DNA from: Caldithrix abyssi DSM 13497
GTDB taxonomy: Bacteria > Electryoneota > AABM5-125-24 > Hatepunaeales > Hatepunaeaceae
DNA length: 64,000 nucleotides
Direction of reading: 5' to 3'
Assembly: GCA_945865405.1 (NCBI GenBank)
Contig: CAMBDS010000006.1
Span: 44,272 to 108,271 of the forward strand
Position 1 is the first letter of the stretch, and every line of letters starts with the position of its first letter. The translations under genes were made by a program, and so were the position numbers. The notes under the pieces were generated by a model. That model was not told the DNA's origin, ran no database searches, and was given only the letters and a program-made list of their open reading frames with translations. Below, one piece after another: positions 53,015 through 60,634 of this stretch.

Positions 53015-54484
53015 TTACTTCACCAACACCACCTTCATCGTCGCACTATTCCCACCCGCCACAACCTTACAAAAGTAAACCCCCGTCGTCTGCCCGGAGG
53101 CATCCCAAGTCACCGCATAGGGGCCAGCTTGCTGAGCCCTTCCTTCGTAAATTACCGCTACTTGATGACCTAACTGATTGTAGATGCGAATGCTGGTTTG
53201 GGAGGGTGTTGGCAAAGAATAGGATAATCGAATAGTGCTGTTGAACGGATTGGGATATGGGGAAGCTACTCTAAAAGCCGACGGAAAAGCTGGATCGAGA
53301 AGGACAACAGAATTAAATTCGGGATCAGGCTTGGTGCGGACGAGCCAGGCTTGATCATCAACTGGCGGGTTGCCTTTGCGTCCGCCAATTGCATAGCTAC
53401 CGTCATCCAAGGTGAGAACAGTCTCGAACCACTCCTGATCGGGATAATCACCGACATCCAAACGCCACATTATCTCACCATTCCGGTCGAGGCGGTAGGA
53501 CGCGTATTCATACTCTCTGCTTTCGCCAATAATTAGAAATCCACCATTTGGAGCGTACGTGGCATCCAGTAAAAAGCCCGCTCCGTCATTTTCGTGTTCC
53601 AAAACCCCGGACCAAAGACTATCACCGTCTGCAGTCATTCGAACCCAATACAGTCTGAGGCTACCATTGAATTCGCCATTGCCAACCGCCAAGTAACCAC
53701 CTTCAGGCGATTCCACCACCGAGATAAAGACATGACCTTCACGATTCTCGTTAAACGTCCGTGCCCACTCCTGATTACCGTCTCTGTCTGTTTTCACTGC
53801 ATAGGCTTTCATCCCGCCAAATGACGTCGTCCAACCGACGGCGAGAAAACCCCCATCGCGTGTCGAAATCACCCTGAGAAACAAATCTGTCCCGCGTCCT
53901 CCGTAGGCATGATGCCACAAAACATCGCCGTCGCTACTGATCTTGACCAGATTACAGTCCAAAACCGTGGTTCCCGCGCATACTGGATTCCCATCTTGTG
54001 CCACGCACACATGTAGGAACTCATCGTCGTCTCGAATCTCGTAGTTGTTCGACCAAATCTCTCGGCCTATCGAATCGACTCGCATCAATTGAGCCCGGTT
54101 GTTATTCCATCTTCCTGTGATGTAATAACTGCCATCAGGTGCAACAGCCAAACCTTCGAAGACATCGTCAAGAGTTCCGAGAGTATCCTCGGAGTGGTAA
54201 ATCCTCGACCACTGCCTTCTGCCCGTTGAGTCAACCTTAACCAGTCCCCAATCAGCGTTGCTGTTGTTATCAGACTGGATGCCTAAAGCAAATCCACCGT
54301 CAGGCGTTGATATAAGGCGATTGCAAAATGAAGTAGGCCCAACTCTGTAGGAGCGAGTCCATAGTGTATCAGGCTGGGCGAACCCCTCACCCCCTCCCAA
54401 TATTACCAGCAATATTACCGATATTTGCAACAATACCCTCATATTATGGCAATATCGCTTGCATTTTGCCAATTTATTTCGCAT
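53015..54484 (-). CDS. Secreted repeat (delta-60/propeller-type) protein with sorting tail
   Basis: This 489-aa exported protein has a likely mature start after a signal peptide (LLQISVILLVILGGGEGFAQ). ATG 54442 may be the better start than 54484. Residues about 40-390 repeat a unit of the type D-GGFxxxGxxxx...xxVKxDxxGxxxW (for example DGGFALGIQSDN and AYAVKTDRDGNQEWARTF). This is characteristic of beta-propeller-like proteins in FCB genomes. The last 85 residues are a sorting domain (YPNPFNSTIRLSYSLP ... VVLVK). The 90-bp bipartite element lies 60 bp upstream, in reverse orientation. Confidence 0.8.
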   Translation of the reverse strand: MRNKLAKCKRYCHNMRVLLQISVILLVILGGGEGFAQPDTLWTRSYRVGPTSFCNRLISTPDGGFALGIQSDNNSNADWGLVKVDSTGRRQWSRIYHSEDTLGTLDDVFEGLAVAPDGSYYITGRWNNNRAQLMRVDSIGREIWSNNYEIRDDDEFLHVCVAQDGNPVCAGTTVLDCNLVKISSDGDVLWHHAYGGRGTDLFLRVISTRDGGFLAVGWTTSFGGMKAYAVKTDRDGNQEWARTFNENREGHVFISVVESPEGGYLAVGNGEFNGSLRLYWVRMTADGDSLWSGVLEHENDGAGFLLDATYAPNGGFLIIGESREYEYASYRLDRNGEIMWRLDVGDYPDQEWFETVLTLDDGSYAIGGRKGNPPVDDQAWLVRTKPDPEFNSVVLLDPAFPSAFRVASPYPNPFNSTIRLSYSLPTPSQTSIRIYNQLGHQVAVIYEGRAQQAGPYAVTWDASGQTTGVYFCKVVAGGNSATMKVVLVK

Positions 54485-54544
54485 ATTAACGTCAATATCG
54501 AATATAGTCCATTAACCCTTAAACTTTCAACCTGAATCGAAAAT

Positions 54545-54634
54545 CTGTGAAGTTGGTGAAGATAAATATTTTAAAATATTCCCCGATTCTTCTGTCCGAT
54601 AAGCCATGTGACGATTGTGACGATGTGACGATAA
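54545..54634 (+). repeat. 90-bp bipartite repeat element, copy A
   Basis: Block 1 is CTGTGAAGTTGGTGAAGATA (54545-54564). A 43-bp less conserved middle starts with the perfect palindrome AATATTTTAAAATATT. Block 2 (54608-54634) consists of repeated GTGACGAT-like units and ends GATAA. Copy B at 62612-62701 has the same blocks and exactly the same spacing. It sits between the cysteine-desulfurase-like gene and the secreted protein gene. Confidence 0.8.
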
Positions 54635-54657
54635 ATTGGGGCGCTCTCATTAACTGT

Positions 54658-55812
54658 TTAATTATCAATACTTCCGATTTTTCGCAGTTTTCCCACCGCT
54701 AAGCCGATGACTTCGATTCCGCGTCTTATTTCGTCAACAGTTTGCCCCGACCTGAAAGTCAGGTGAATCGCGCCGGAAGCCTCCTCAGCCGTAAACCCGA
54801 TGGCGGTCAACACGGCGGAAGCCTTCCCCGCCCTCTTCGAACAGGCCGACCCCGTCGAGATAAAGACTTTTTCTTGTGCGCAGAGCATCACGACCGCTTC
54901 ACCTTCGACACCCGGGACAATAAACGAGAGCCCGATTGGCAGCGATTCGGCAACCTTCGGGAAGATTACCCATGGGATTTGATCGATGATAAATTGCCAA
55001 GCCGCGTCCCGGAGACTGGAAAACATTGCCATCCGCCTTGGGCTGGCAGTGGATGCCTCCAGAGCCGCAGCAAACCCCATTGCAAGCCCCAAAGGAAAGC
55101 CTCCACCCCGTCGTCCGCTCTGAGTAGCTCCACCGGAAATAAGGGGCGCAAATTGGACATTTGGACGCAAAGTAAAGAGACCGCTTCCTGCCGGGCCGCC
55201 AATCGCTTCGCCGTCAAGTGTAATAACGTCCCCCCATTTCAGAGCCTGGAGGGGGAATCGAATTGGCAGTTCAAGATCGAGCGAGAGGGCGAGCGGGGTG
55301 TTAAAACTTCGGCAAATTTCACTCAGTTTTTCAAGATCACGTACAACTGCAACCTCCGGCGTCACGGACGAAATCGCAACCACCGCCGTTTTGAAACCGA
55401 CCAATTTCGTTGCCGCTTTGTAGTCAATTCCCCCATCGACGGCAAGTGGCAAAGTGACTTTTTTGAATCCGAATTGTTCGCACCAGAGAGCCGATTCAAG
55501 GAACCCCTCCGGATCACCTTCCGCGACGACGACCTCCGTTCGGTTCTTTTCCGCTCCCCACGCCAAACCCTTGATCGCCATGTTGATCGCCTCAGAGCCG
55601 GATGAAGTAAAGACCAACCCATCACTCCCGGGAAACCCCAACACTTTGGCTACCTGGTTCAGAGCATCCGCAAAGAAGTCATCACGACGGTCAGTATCGA
55701 TTAAGCCCGATCTGAACTGTACGTCAATATCTTTTCCAGCACGAACAGCATCTTCTACAGCTTGCGAAAGTGGTGCTGGTCTGCCGTCAAGAATAATCGG
55801 TTGGGTATTCAT
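54658..55812 (-). CDS. Cysteine desulfurase-like class V aminotransferase without the PLP lysine
   Basis: This 384-aa protein is homologous to NifS/IscS. It keeps FTSSGSEAINMAI near residue 70, the active-site cysteine loop FISTGSACSKRAGKAS and the following AIGFTAEEASGAIHLTFRSG. The segment that normally reads SGHK-x-x-GPKG, with the lysine that binds PLP, is LDGEAIGGPAG here, so the lysine is absent. The usual EH pair after the first strand is also lost (AEGDPEGF). I infer that it is not a normal PLP desulfurase, perhaps a sulfur carrier or scaffold. It overlaps queH by 4 bp, in an operon with a PP-loop thiolase-like protein. Confidence 0.7.
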   Translation of the reverse strand: MNTQPIILDGRPAPLSQAVEDAVRAGKDIDVQFRSGLIDTDRRDDFFADALNQVAKVLGFPGSDGLVFTSSGSEAINMAIKGLAWGAEKNRTEVVVAEGDPEGFLESALWCEQFGFKKVTLPLAVDGGIDYKAATKLVGFKTAVVAISSVTPEVAVVRDLEKLSEICRSFNTPLALSLDLELPIRFPLQALKWGDVITLDGEAIGGPAGSGLFTLRPNVQFAPLISGGATQSGRRGGGFPLGLAMGFAAALEASTASPRRMAMFSSLRDAAWQFIIDQIPWVIFPKVAESLPIGLSFIVPGVEGEAVVMLCAQEKVFISTGSACSKRAGKASAVLTAIGFTAEEASGAIHLTFRSGQTVDEIRRGIEVIGLAVGKLRKIGSIDN

Positions 55813-56390
55813 GCTGGGGTGGTTATGATTTCAGGTGTCTCATGTGCAAAAGTATCTTCCGTTTTCCTGCTCCATCGACAGCCACAATAGTTTTGGCGGT
55901 AGAGATTGTACTCTTTGCAAAGTTCAAGGCTTCGACGAAAGCCGTCCCGCGCGCGGAAAGTTTCCGGAAGATAGATCAGGCCGTTCTCGCGAGCTAATGT
56001 GCTACCGGTTTCATGAATGAAGTCAACGTCTTTATGAGGGGAAGTTGTGAGGGTAGTTGCGAAGTGTGTTATGCCAAGCTCTGCCGTACGGAGAGCCGTA
56101 ATCTTAAGGCGGTGCGAGATGCATCTGCGGCAACGTTCGCCGCGTTCTGGTTCTGAAGCAAATTGGGAGCAAATGTCAAACCACTCATCGTGCCGCGGCT
56201 TTTCTTCGACATGATTGAACTTCTGCAATCCTGAGAGGCGTTGGACTTCACTTTCCCGAAGTGCGTATTCTTTATTTGGTTCAATATTTGGATTGTAAAA
56301 AAATCCGAGTACATCGAACCGTTCGCGCAGTCGCTCAATCGCGACGGTAGCGTCAGGTGCACAACAGATGTGGAGCAACAATTTATACAT
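55809..56390 (-). CDS. queH: Epoxyqueuosine reductase QueH
   Basis: QueH (DUF208) reduces epoxyqueuosine to queuosine in tRNA and is the non-cobalamin alternative to QueG. The 193-aa protein has the metal/cluster cysteines in LLHICCAPDA and, at the end, YRQNYCGCRWS, plus GERCRRCISHRL and FFYNPNIEPNKEY. FATTLTTSPHKDVDFIH is the other signature. It is coupled downstream to the desulfurase-like gene and follows a small unknown gene and the PP-loop gene, all on one strand. Confidence 0.93.
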   Translation of the reverse strand: MYKLLLHICCAPDATVAIERLRERFDVLGFFYNPNIEPNKEYALRESEVQRLSGLQKFNHVEEKPRHDEWFDICSQFASEPERGERCRRCISHRLKITALRTAELGITHFATTLTTSPHKDVDFIHETGSTLARENGLIYLPETFRARDGFRRSLELCKEYNLYRQNYCGCRWSRKTEDTFAHETPEIITTPA

Positions 56391-56411
56391 TCTTTAACAC
56401 TTTTGTTATTC

Positions 56412-56702
56412 TCAACCTTCTTGCGAAACAATCCCTCCGACAAATCCACCTATTTCTCGCTCAAGCTGTTCTTCGATATCTACCGCATTCTCTTTGTGAA
56501 ATTGTGCCAGGTCTTCCGGAGTAAATTCAAAGCCAAGTGAACGACAATATTCTTCCGTGACAATCTGTATTTCAAGCGCCTTGACGATCACCCGTGCGAC
56601 ATTCTCAGGGCTGGCGACAGAGAGGGTTTCAACCAATTTTGTCCGGGCGTTTGGGTTGAAAATCATCTTGTCCCGACTCAAACGATCTAACTGATCACCC
56701 AA
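56412..56702 (-). CDS. Small uncharacterised protein in tRNA-modification operon
   Basis: This 96-aa acidic protein is predicted helical, with no Cys cluster. It has a central SPENVARVIVKALEIQIVTEEYCRSLGF stretch and a C-terminal acidic helix. It starts at TTG, overlapping the PP-loop stop by 16 bp. An internal ATG (the MIFNPNARTK start, 56666) is also possible. I do not recognise the family. Position suggests an accessory subunit for the PP-loop protein or QueH. Confidence 0.55.
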   Translation of the reverse strand: MGDQLDRLSRDKMIFNPNARTKLVETLSVASPENVARVIVKALEIQIVTEEYCRSLGFEFTPEDLAQFHKENAVDIEEQLEREIGGFVGGIVSQEG

Positions 56703-57742
56703 TTTTGAACCTCTTCAGAAGTAAAAGGCTTCACAACTATTGTCCTGACTGTCTGCTTGCTTTTAACAGTGACGGTCAGATCGACTCCCTTATCGCGCCC
56801 GTCAGAGTATCGGCCGACAACCCGGGCAGCTTTGGTTAGCATTTCACCAGAAGCGTCACCAACAAATATGGCAATTGGTCCTGGAAATTCTTCTACTTCA
56901 AGGTGAATCTGCTCGCCGGGAAACTGCTCAATGAACAGGTTTTCACCCTCGTCACGACCAACGACAACTTTGGAATTATCACTTAATCTAACGTGACGTC
57001 CAACTTTAAGTAATAAATAATCCTCCCACTCCATCTCCTCTTTCACACCATGCTCCCACATATCCCTCACTTTTCGACCATATTGAGGATCTGTCAGAAA
57101 GCAACAGCCACCTGCCGGCTGTGGGTAGCTACCAATTCCAAGTTCCCCCGCCAATGCAATCTGCGGTTTGCGGGTTCTGCCGTGAAAACCCATCAATTTA
57201 GACCTATCAATCCAGCCTTCGCGCTCCGGGAGTGTGGGAGGGAGAAGAAGTGCTGATAACGGCCTCAAGAGCCTTTCTGTAAGTCCTGATTGATCTGCGA
57301 TCAAATGCAGCGCCTGAAGGTGTTGAGATTTGGGGCGTTGGCCGAGAACTTCACCAGTGAAAATGAACTCAGCACCAATTTCCTGCATCAATTCCCGTGC
57401 TTGCTTGAACATGTGAATTCGGCAATCGACACAGGGATTGACGTTCTTGCCATAGCCGTAGGACGGATGGTGGAGGACTTCGAGATAACCCTTAGAAATG
57501 TCGATCACCTCTATCGGTATTCCGAGCTTCGCCGCGGCGGTCAATGCGTCAGATGGGCCGCCAGTTTCGGGAGTTTCCTCGTCTTCAGGAGAGTTGTCCG
57601 GTCGTCGCGTCGCCCTCCTTGTATCGCTGAAGCAGAATCCGGTGTGGAAGTTCAGAGCTGTCACTTCGATACCTTGATCGTGGATCAGTCGCAACGCGAG
57701 GGTTGAGTCGAGGCCGCCCGACAGTAGTCCGAGAGCCTTCAT
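56687..57742 (-). CDS. PP-loop ATPase, tRNA sulfurtransferase-like (ThiI/MnmA-related)
   Basis: This 351-aa protein begins with the PP-loop GLLSGGLDSTLAL. It continues with the family blocks YGYGKNVNPCVDCRIHMF, FIFTGEVLGQRPKSQ, RLLRPLSALLLPP, GRTRKPQIALA and PAGGCCFLTDP, where several cysteines could carry sulfur or a cluster. The last 100 residues are an NFACT-R/DUF814-like domain (YLLLKVGRHVRLSDNSKVVVGRDEGEN). Related proteins are annotated as tRNA thiouridine synthases, but this subgroup is not well characterised. It lies upstream of queH and a cysteine-desulfurase-like gene, supporting a tRNA thiolation role. Confidence 0.78.
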   Translation of the reverse strand: MKALGLLSGGLDSTLALRLIHDQGIEVTALNFHTGFCFSDTRRATRRPDNSPEDEETPETGGPSDALTAAAKLGIPIEVIDISKGYLEVLHHPSYGYGKNVNPCVDCRIHMFKQARELMQEIGAEFIFTGEVLGQRPKSQHLQALHLIADQSGLTERLLRPLSALLLPPTLPEREGWIDRSKLMGFHGRTRKPQIALAGELGIGSYPQPAGGCCFLTDPQYGRKVRDMWEHGVKEEMEWEDYLLLKVGRHVRLSDNSKVVVGRDEGENLFIEQFPGEQIHLEVEEFPGPIAIFVGDASGEMLTKAARVVGRYSDGRDKGVDLTVTVKSKQTVRTIVVKPFTSEEVQNWVIS

Positions 57743-57780
57743 ATTTTGATGCTAATTGTTACAACCTGTAAGAATTTATT

Positions 57781-58275
57781 TCAGTTTTCTGATTTACCAA
57801 TCGCTGCTCTGATCCGCTCCCAGCCTGCCTCAAGGCTTTCCGACATCACCTTCACCCCACCGACAACGGGCATGAAGTTGGCGTCACCACTCCAGCGAGG
57901 AACGATGTGAATATGAAGGTGGTCCGGTAACCCGGCACCAGCGACACGCCCCAAGTTCATACCGACATTGAATCCGTGAGGCTCATAAGCCGCCTTCAGC
58001 CAGCCGGTCGCCTTCTGCAATGTGGCAAAGAGGGCTACGCCTTCGTCAGCCATTAGCAGTGAAATATCGCTGATATGTTTTCGAGGCGCGATCAGGACAT
58101 GACCGTTGTTATAAGGGAATTTGTTCATTATCAGCATAGTGAACTCATCCTCATAGAGTTTCAACGAATCGGAACTCATCCCGGCTCCGACTGCATCGCA
58201 GAGAAAACAATCGCTTGACGGTTTCAAAGCTGACTCAATATACTTAATTCTCCAAGGCGCCCAGAGTCGCTCCAG
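57781..58275 (-). CDS. HIT-family nucleotide hydrolase, probable CTG start
   Basis: This HIT/AP4A-phosphorylase-like protein has the histidine triad HLHIHIVPRW, FLCDAV near the start (a CxxC-type variant) and MNKFPYNNGHVLIAPRKH. Most relatives begin MERLWAPWR. Here that sequence follows a CTG at 58275 that has GAGG (within GGAGGAAT) about 7 bases upstream, whereas the upstream GTG (58308) would add 11 residues inside the preceding EF-G gene. I therefore place the start at CTG, 1 bp after the EF-G stop (164 aa). Confidence 0.85.
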   Translation of the reverse strand: MERLWAPWRIKYIESALKPSSDCFLCDAVGAGMSSDSLKLYEDEFTMLIMNKFPYNNGHVLIAPRKHISDISLLMADEGVALFATLQKATGWLKAAYEPHGFNVGMNLGRVAGAGLPDHLHIHIVPRWSGDANFMPVVGGVKVMSESLEAGWERIRAAIGKSEN

Positions 58276-58276
58276 A

Positions 58277-60379
58277 TTATTCCTCCTCCACTGCTCCACC
58301 TTTGGCACGTCGCTCTTCGTAAGCGGCCATCAGCTTCGCTTGAATGTCACCAGGAGTCTCCTCGTAGTGTGAGAACGACTGTTTATGATTGCCTCGTCCA
58401 CCAGAGATAGAGCGGAGAGTGCTCGAGTATTTGTGCAACTCGGCGAGTGGAATTTTCGCCTTGATGACCTGAAATCGCCCCTCGCGATCCATGCCGCTGA
58501 TTTTGCCTCGCTTTGAAGAGATGTCACCCATGACATCACCCATAAATTCCTCGGGAACGCGGACTTCGAGGTTGTAAATCGGCTCAAGGACGACAGGCTT
58601 GGCTTCGCGGAAGATTTTTTTGAAGCCCATCGAGGCGGCAATCTTGAAGGAATTCTCAGAAGAGTCCACTGTATGGAAAGACCCGTCATAGACTGTACAA
58701 CGAACGCCGACGACCGTAAAGCCGGCGATAACGCCGTCAACCATGGCGGCGCGGACGCCTTTCTCGATGGCGGGGATGAACTTACCGGGGATAACACCGC
58801 CGACAATTGCATCGACAAATTCAAACTCGTGATCTCGAGAGATCGACTCGATTTTCAACCAGCAGTCGCCAAACTGGCCTCGACCACCGGACTGTTTCTT
58901 ATACTTACCCTGACCTTCAGCATGCCCCCTGATTGCTTCACGATAAGGAATGTGAGGCTCGACCTGATCGACCTCCACGCCGAACCGTTCCTTCAGCTTG
59001 TCGATCATGCTGTTAAGATGTAGCTCGCCCTGTGCCTCGACGATCAACTGAGCCAGCTCGCCGTCATAATGGAATTTGATCGTCGGGTCTTCTTCGGTCA
59101 GGATATGCAATCCATGAGCAATCTTCTCCTCTTCGCCACGATGACGCGGGACCATTGCCGTCCTTGTGACTGGATCGGGATAGTGGATCGAGGGAAGCAC
59201 TACACCGTCTTTCTGAGCAGTCAGCGTATCGCCTGAATGTGTGTCACGCAATTTCACCAAAGCACCTATGTCACCCGCTGTTACCTCTTCTGCGGCTTTG
59301 CGGGTTTTTGATGAGACGGTGAACATCTGGCCTATTTTTTCGGAGGAACGACGCTTTGAATTGTGCGCGTCCGATCCTGCAGCAATGAAGCCGGAAAAGA
59401 CCCGGAAGAAAGAAAGGTCACCGACGTGGTGTTCGGAAATGGTCTTGAAGACAAGTGCCGCGAGGACTCCATTGGGATTGCATGGGAGTGTAATTGCTTT
59501 GTCAGTGCCTTCGATTGTTGCAATAGCGTGAGGCACATCGACAGGCGAAGGAGCCACTATTGAGATGAAATCGAGAAGTAGCGAGGTTCCTATCTGCTTT
59601 TTCGCAGCGCCACAGAGAATTGGGTTCAATGTCCCTTCAAGCAGACCTTTTTTCATACCGGCGAGCATGTCTTCTTGAGAAAGCATATCCTCCTCAAAGA
59701 ATTTTTCCACGAGAGCATCATCCGCCTCGGCAGAACGTTCGATCAACTTCAGACGCAATTCGTCTGATTTGCTTTTCAACTCAGCAGGAATATCTGATCG
59801 TGATTTTTCGGTGCCGTCGGTATTGAATGTGACAAGCTTCATAGAGATCAGATCGACAATCTGATTGAACGCATCTGAACCGGGATTGACCGGGAATTGC
59901 GTCACAACTGCGCCGCTGAACTCTTCCAACAACCGCCCGACAACCTTGTCGAAATTGACGTGCTCTTTATCGAGATGATTGACGTAAAAGAATCTCGGTA
60001 GTTTTATCTCAGCTGCAATCCCCCAAACCAACTCTGTTCCAACCTCAATTCCGGATGTTGCATTAATCAATAAACAGGCACAATCGGCCGCTCGGACGGC
60101 ACTTATCACATCGCCTTGAAAGTCTGTAAAGCCCGGTGTGTCAAGTATATTTAGCTTATTACCGTTATGCTGGCCAACGAGAAGTGTCGTCGTAATCGAT
60201 ATTTTTCGTGTGATTTCATCGTGGTGATAATCACTCTGCGTGTTGCCTTCTTCGATGGAACCCATTCTTGTAATGACTCCCATGCGGTGTAGCATCGATT
60301 CGGAAAGAGTTGTTTTTCCGGCGCCTTGATGCGAGATCAGGGCGATATTACGAATTTTTTCGGGGTGTGCTTCCTTCAC
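58277..60379 (-). CDS. Elongation factor G paralogue (EF-G2 type)
   Basis: This 700-aa translational GTPase has all five EF-G domains. G1 is SHQGAGKTTLSESML, G3 is DTPGFTDF and G4 reads NHLDKEH instead of NKMD. Later come domains II to V with HPDPV-like IHYPDPVTRTAMV, GELHLNSMIDKL, the QSGGRGQFGDCW domain IV entry and GDISSKRGKISGMD. The changed G4 and the diverged G1 loop mark the EF-G2/FusA2-like branch rather than the main EF-G. The roles of such paralogues vary (recycling, stress) and are not predictable here. It is immediately upstream of the HIT gene. Confidence 0.88.
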   Translation of the reverse strand: MKEAHPEKIRNIALISHQGAGKTTLSESMLHRMGVITRMGSIEEGNTQSDYHHDEITRKISITTTLLVGQHNGNKLNILDTPGFTDFQGDVISAVRAADCACLLINATSGIEVGTELVWGIAAEIKLPRFFYVNHLDKEHVNFDKVVGRLLEEFSGAVVTQFPVNPGSDAFNQIVDLISMKLVTFNTDGTEKSRSDIPAELKSKSDELRLKLIERSAEADDALVEKFFEEDMLSQEDMLAGMKKGLLEGTLNPILCGAAKKQIGTSLLLDFISIVAPSPVDVPHAIATIEGTDKAITLPCNPNGVLAALVFKTISEHHVGDLSFFRVFSGFIAAGSDAHNSKRRSSEKIGQMFTVSSKTRKAAEEVTAGDIGALVKLRDTHSGDTLTAQKDGVVLPSIHYPDPVTRTAMVPRHRGEEEKIAHGLHILTEEDPTIKFHYDGELAQLIVEAQGELHLNSMIDKLKERFGVEVDQVEPHIPYREAIRGHAEGQGKYKKQSGGRGQFGDCWLKIESISRDHEFEFVDAIVGGVIPGKFIPAIEKGVRAAMVDGVIAGFTVVGVRCTVYDGSFHTVDSSENSFKIAASMGFKKIFREAKPVVLEPIYNLEVRVPEEFMGDVMGDISSKRGKISGMDREGRFQVIKAKIPLAELHKYSSTLRSISGGRGNHKQSFSHYEETPGDIQAKLMAAYEERRAKGGAVEEE

Positions 60380-60570
60380 AACGACCTCAGTTATTCCAAG
60401 ATAGTTTGAGATACTTCGCCGGCGCCATTCAAAGAAAATGGCGTCCCGATAATTTTTTTTACGCCTTAAGACTTCTTGCGAGAAACCTTCAGCACTTCAT
60501 ATTAATATACCATTGCGGTTGAGTCAATGGTTCTGGAAAGTGAATATCAAATGTTTGCAGGTTAATCTAA

Positions 60571-60607
60571 AAAAGGTCGGGGGAGGATTATAATTCCTCC
60601 CCCGTTT
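60571..60607 (-). terminator. Rho-independent terminator after CHRD protein gene
   Basis: GGGGGAGGA (60579-60587) pairs with TCCTCCCCC (60595-60603) around a 7-base loop. On the minus strand it is followed by GACCTTTTTT. Confidence 0.92.
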
Positions 60608-60634
60608 TAGGTAAATCTACCAGATCGAAAGCGA

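Noticed and set aside
52541..53173. Several plus-strand frames through the hairpin region
   Set aside because: Their translations only restate the 91-bp and shorter repeats and run into the end of a real gene.
54742..55605. 287-codon plus-strand frame opposite the desulfurase-like gene
   Set aside because: No recognisable domain. The opposite strand encodes a clear class V aminotransferase fold in an operon.
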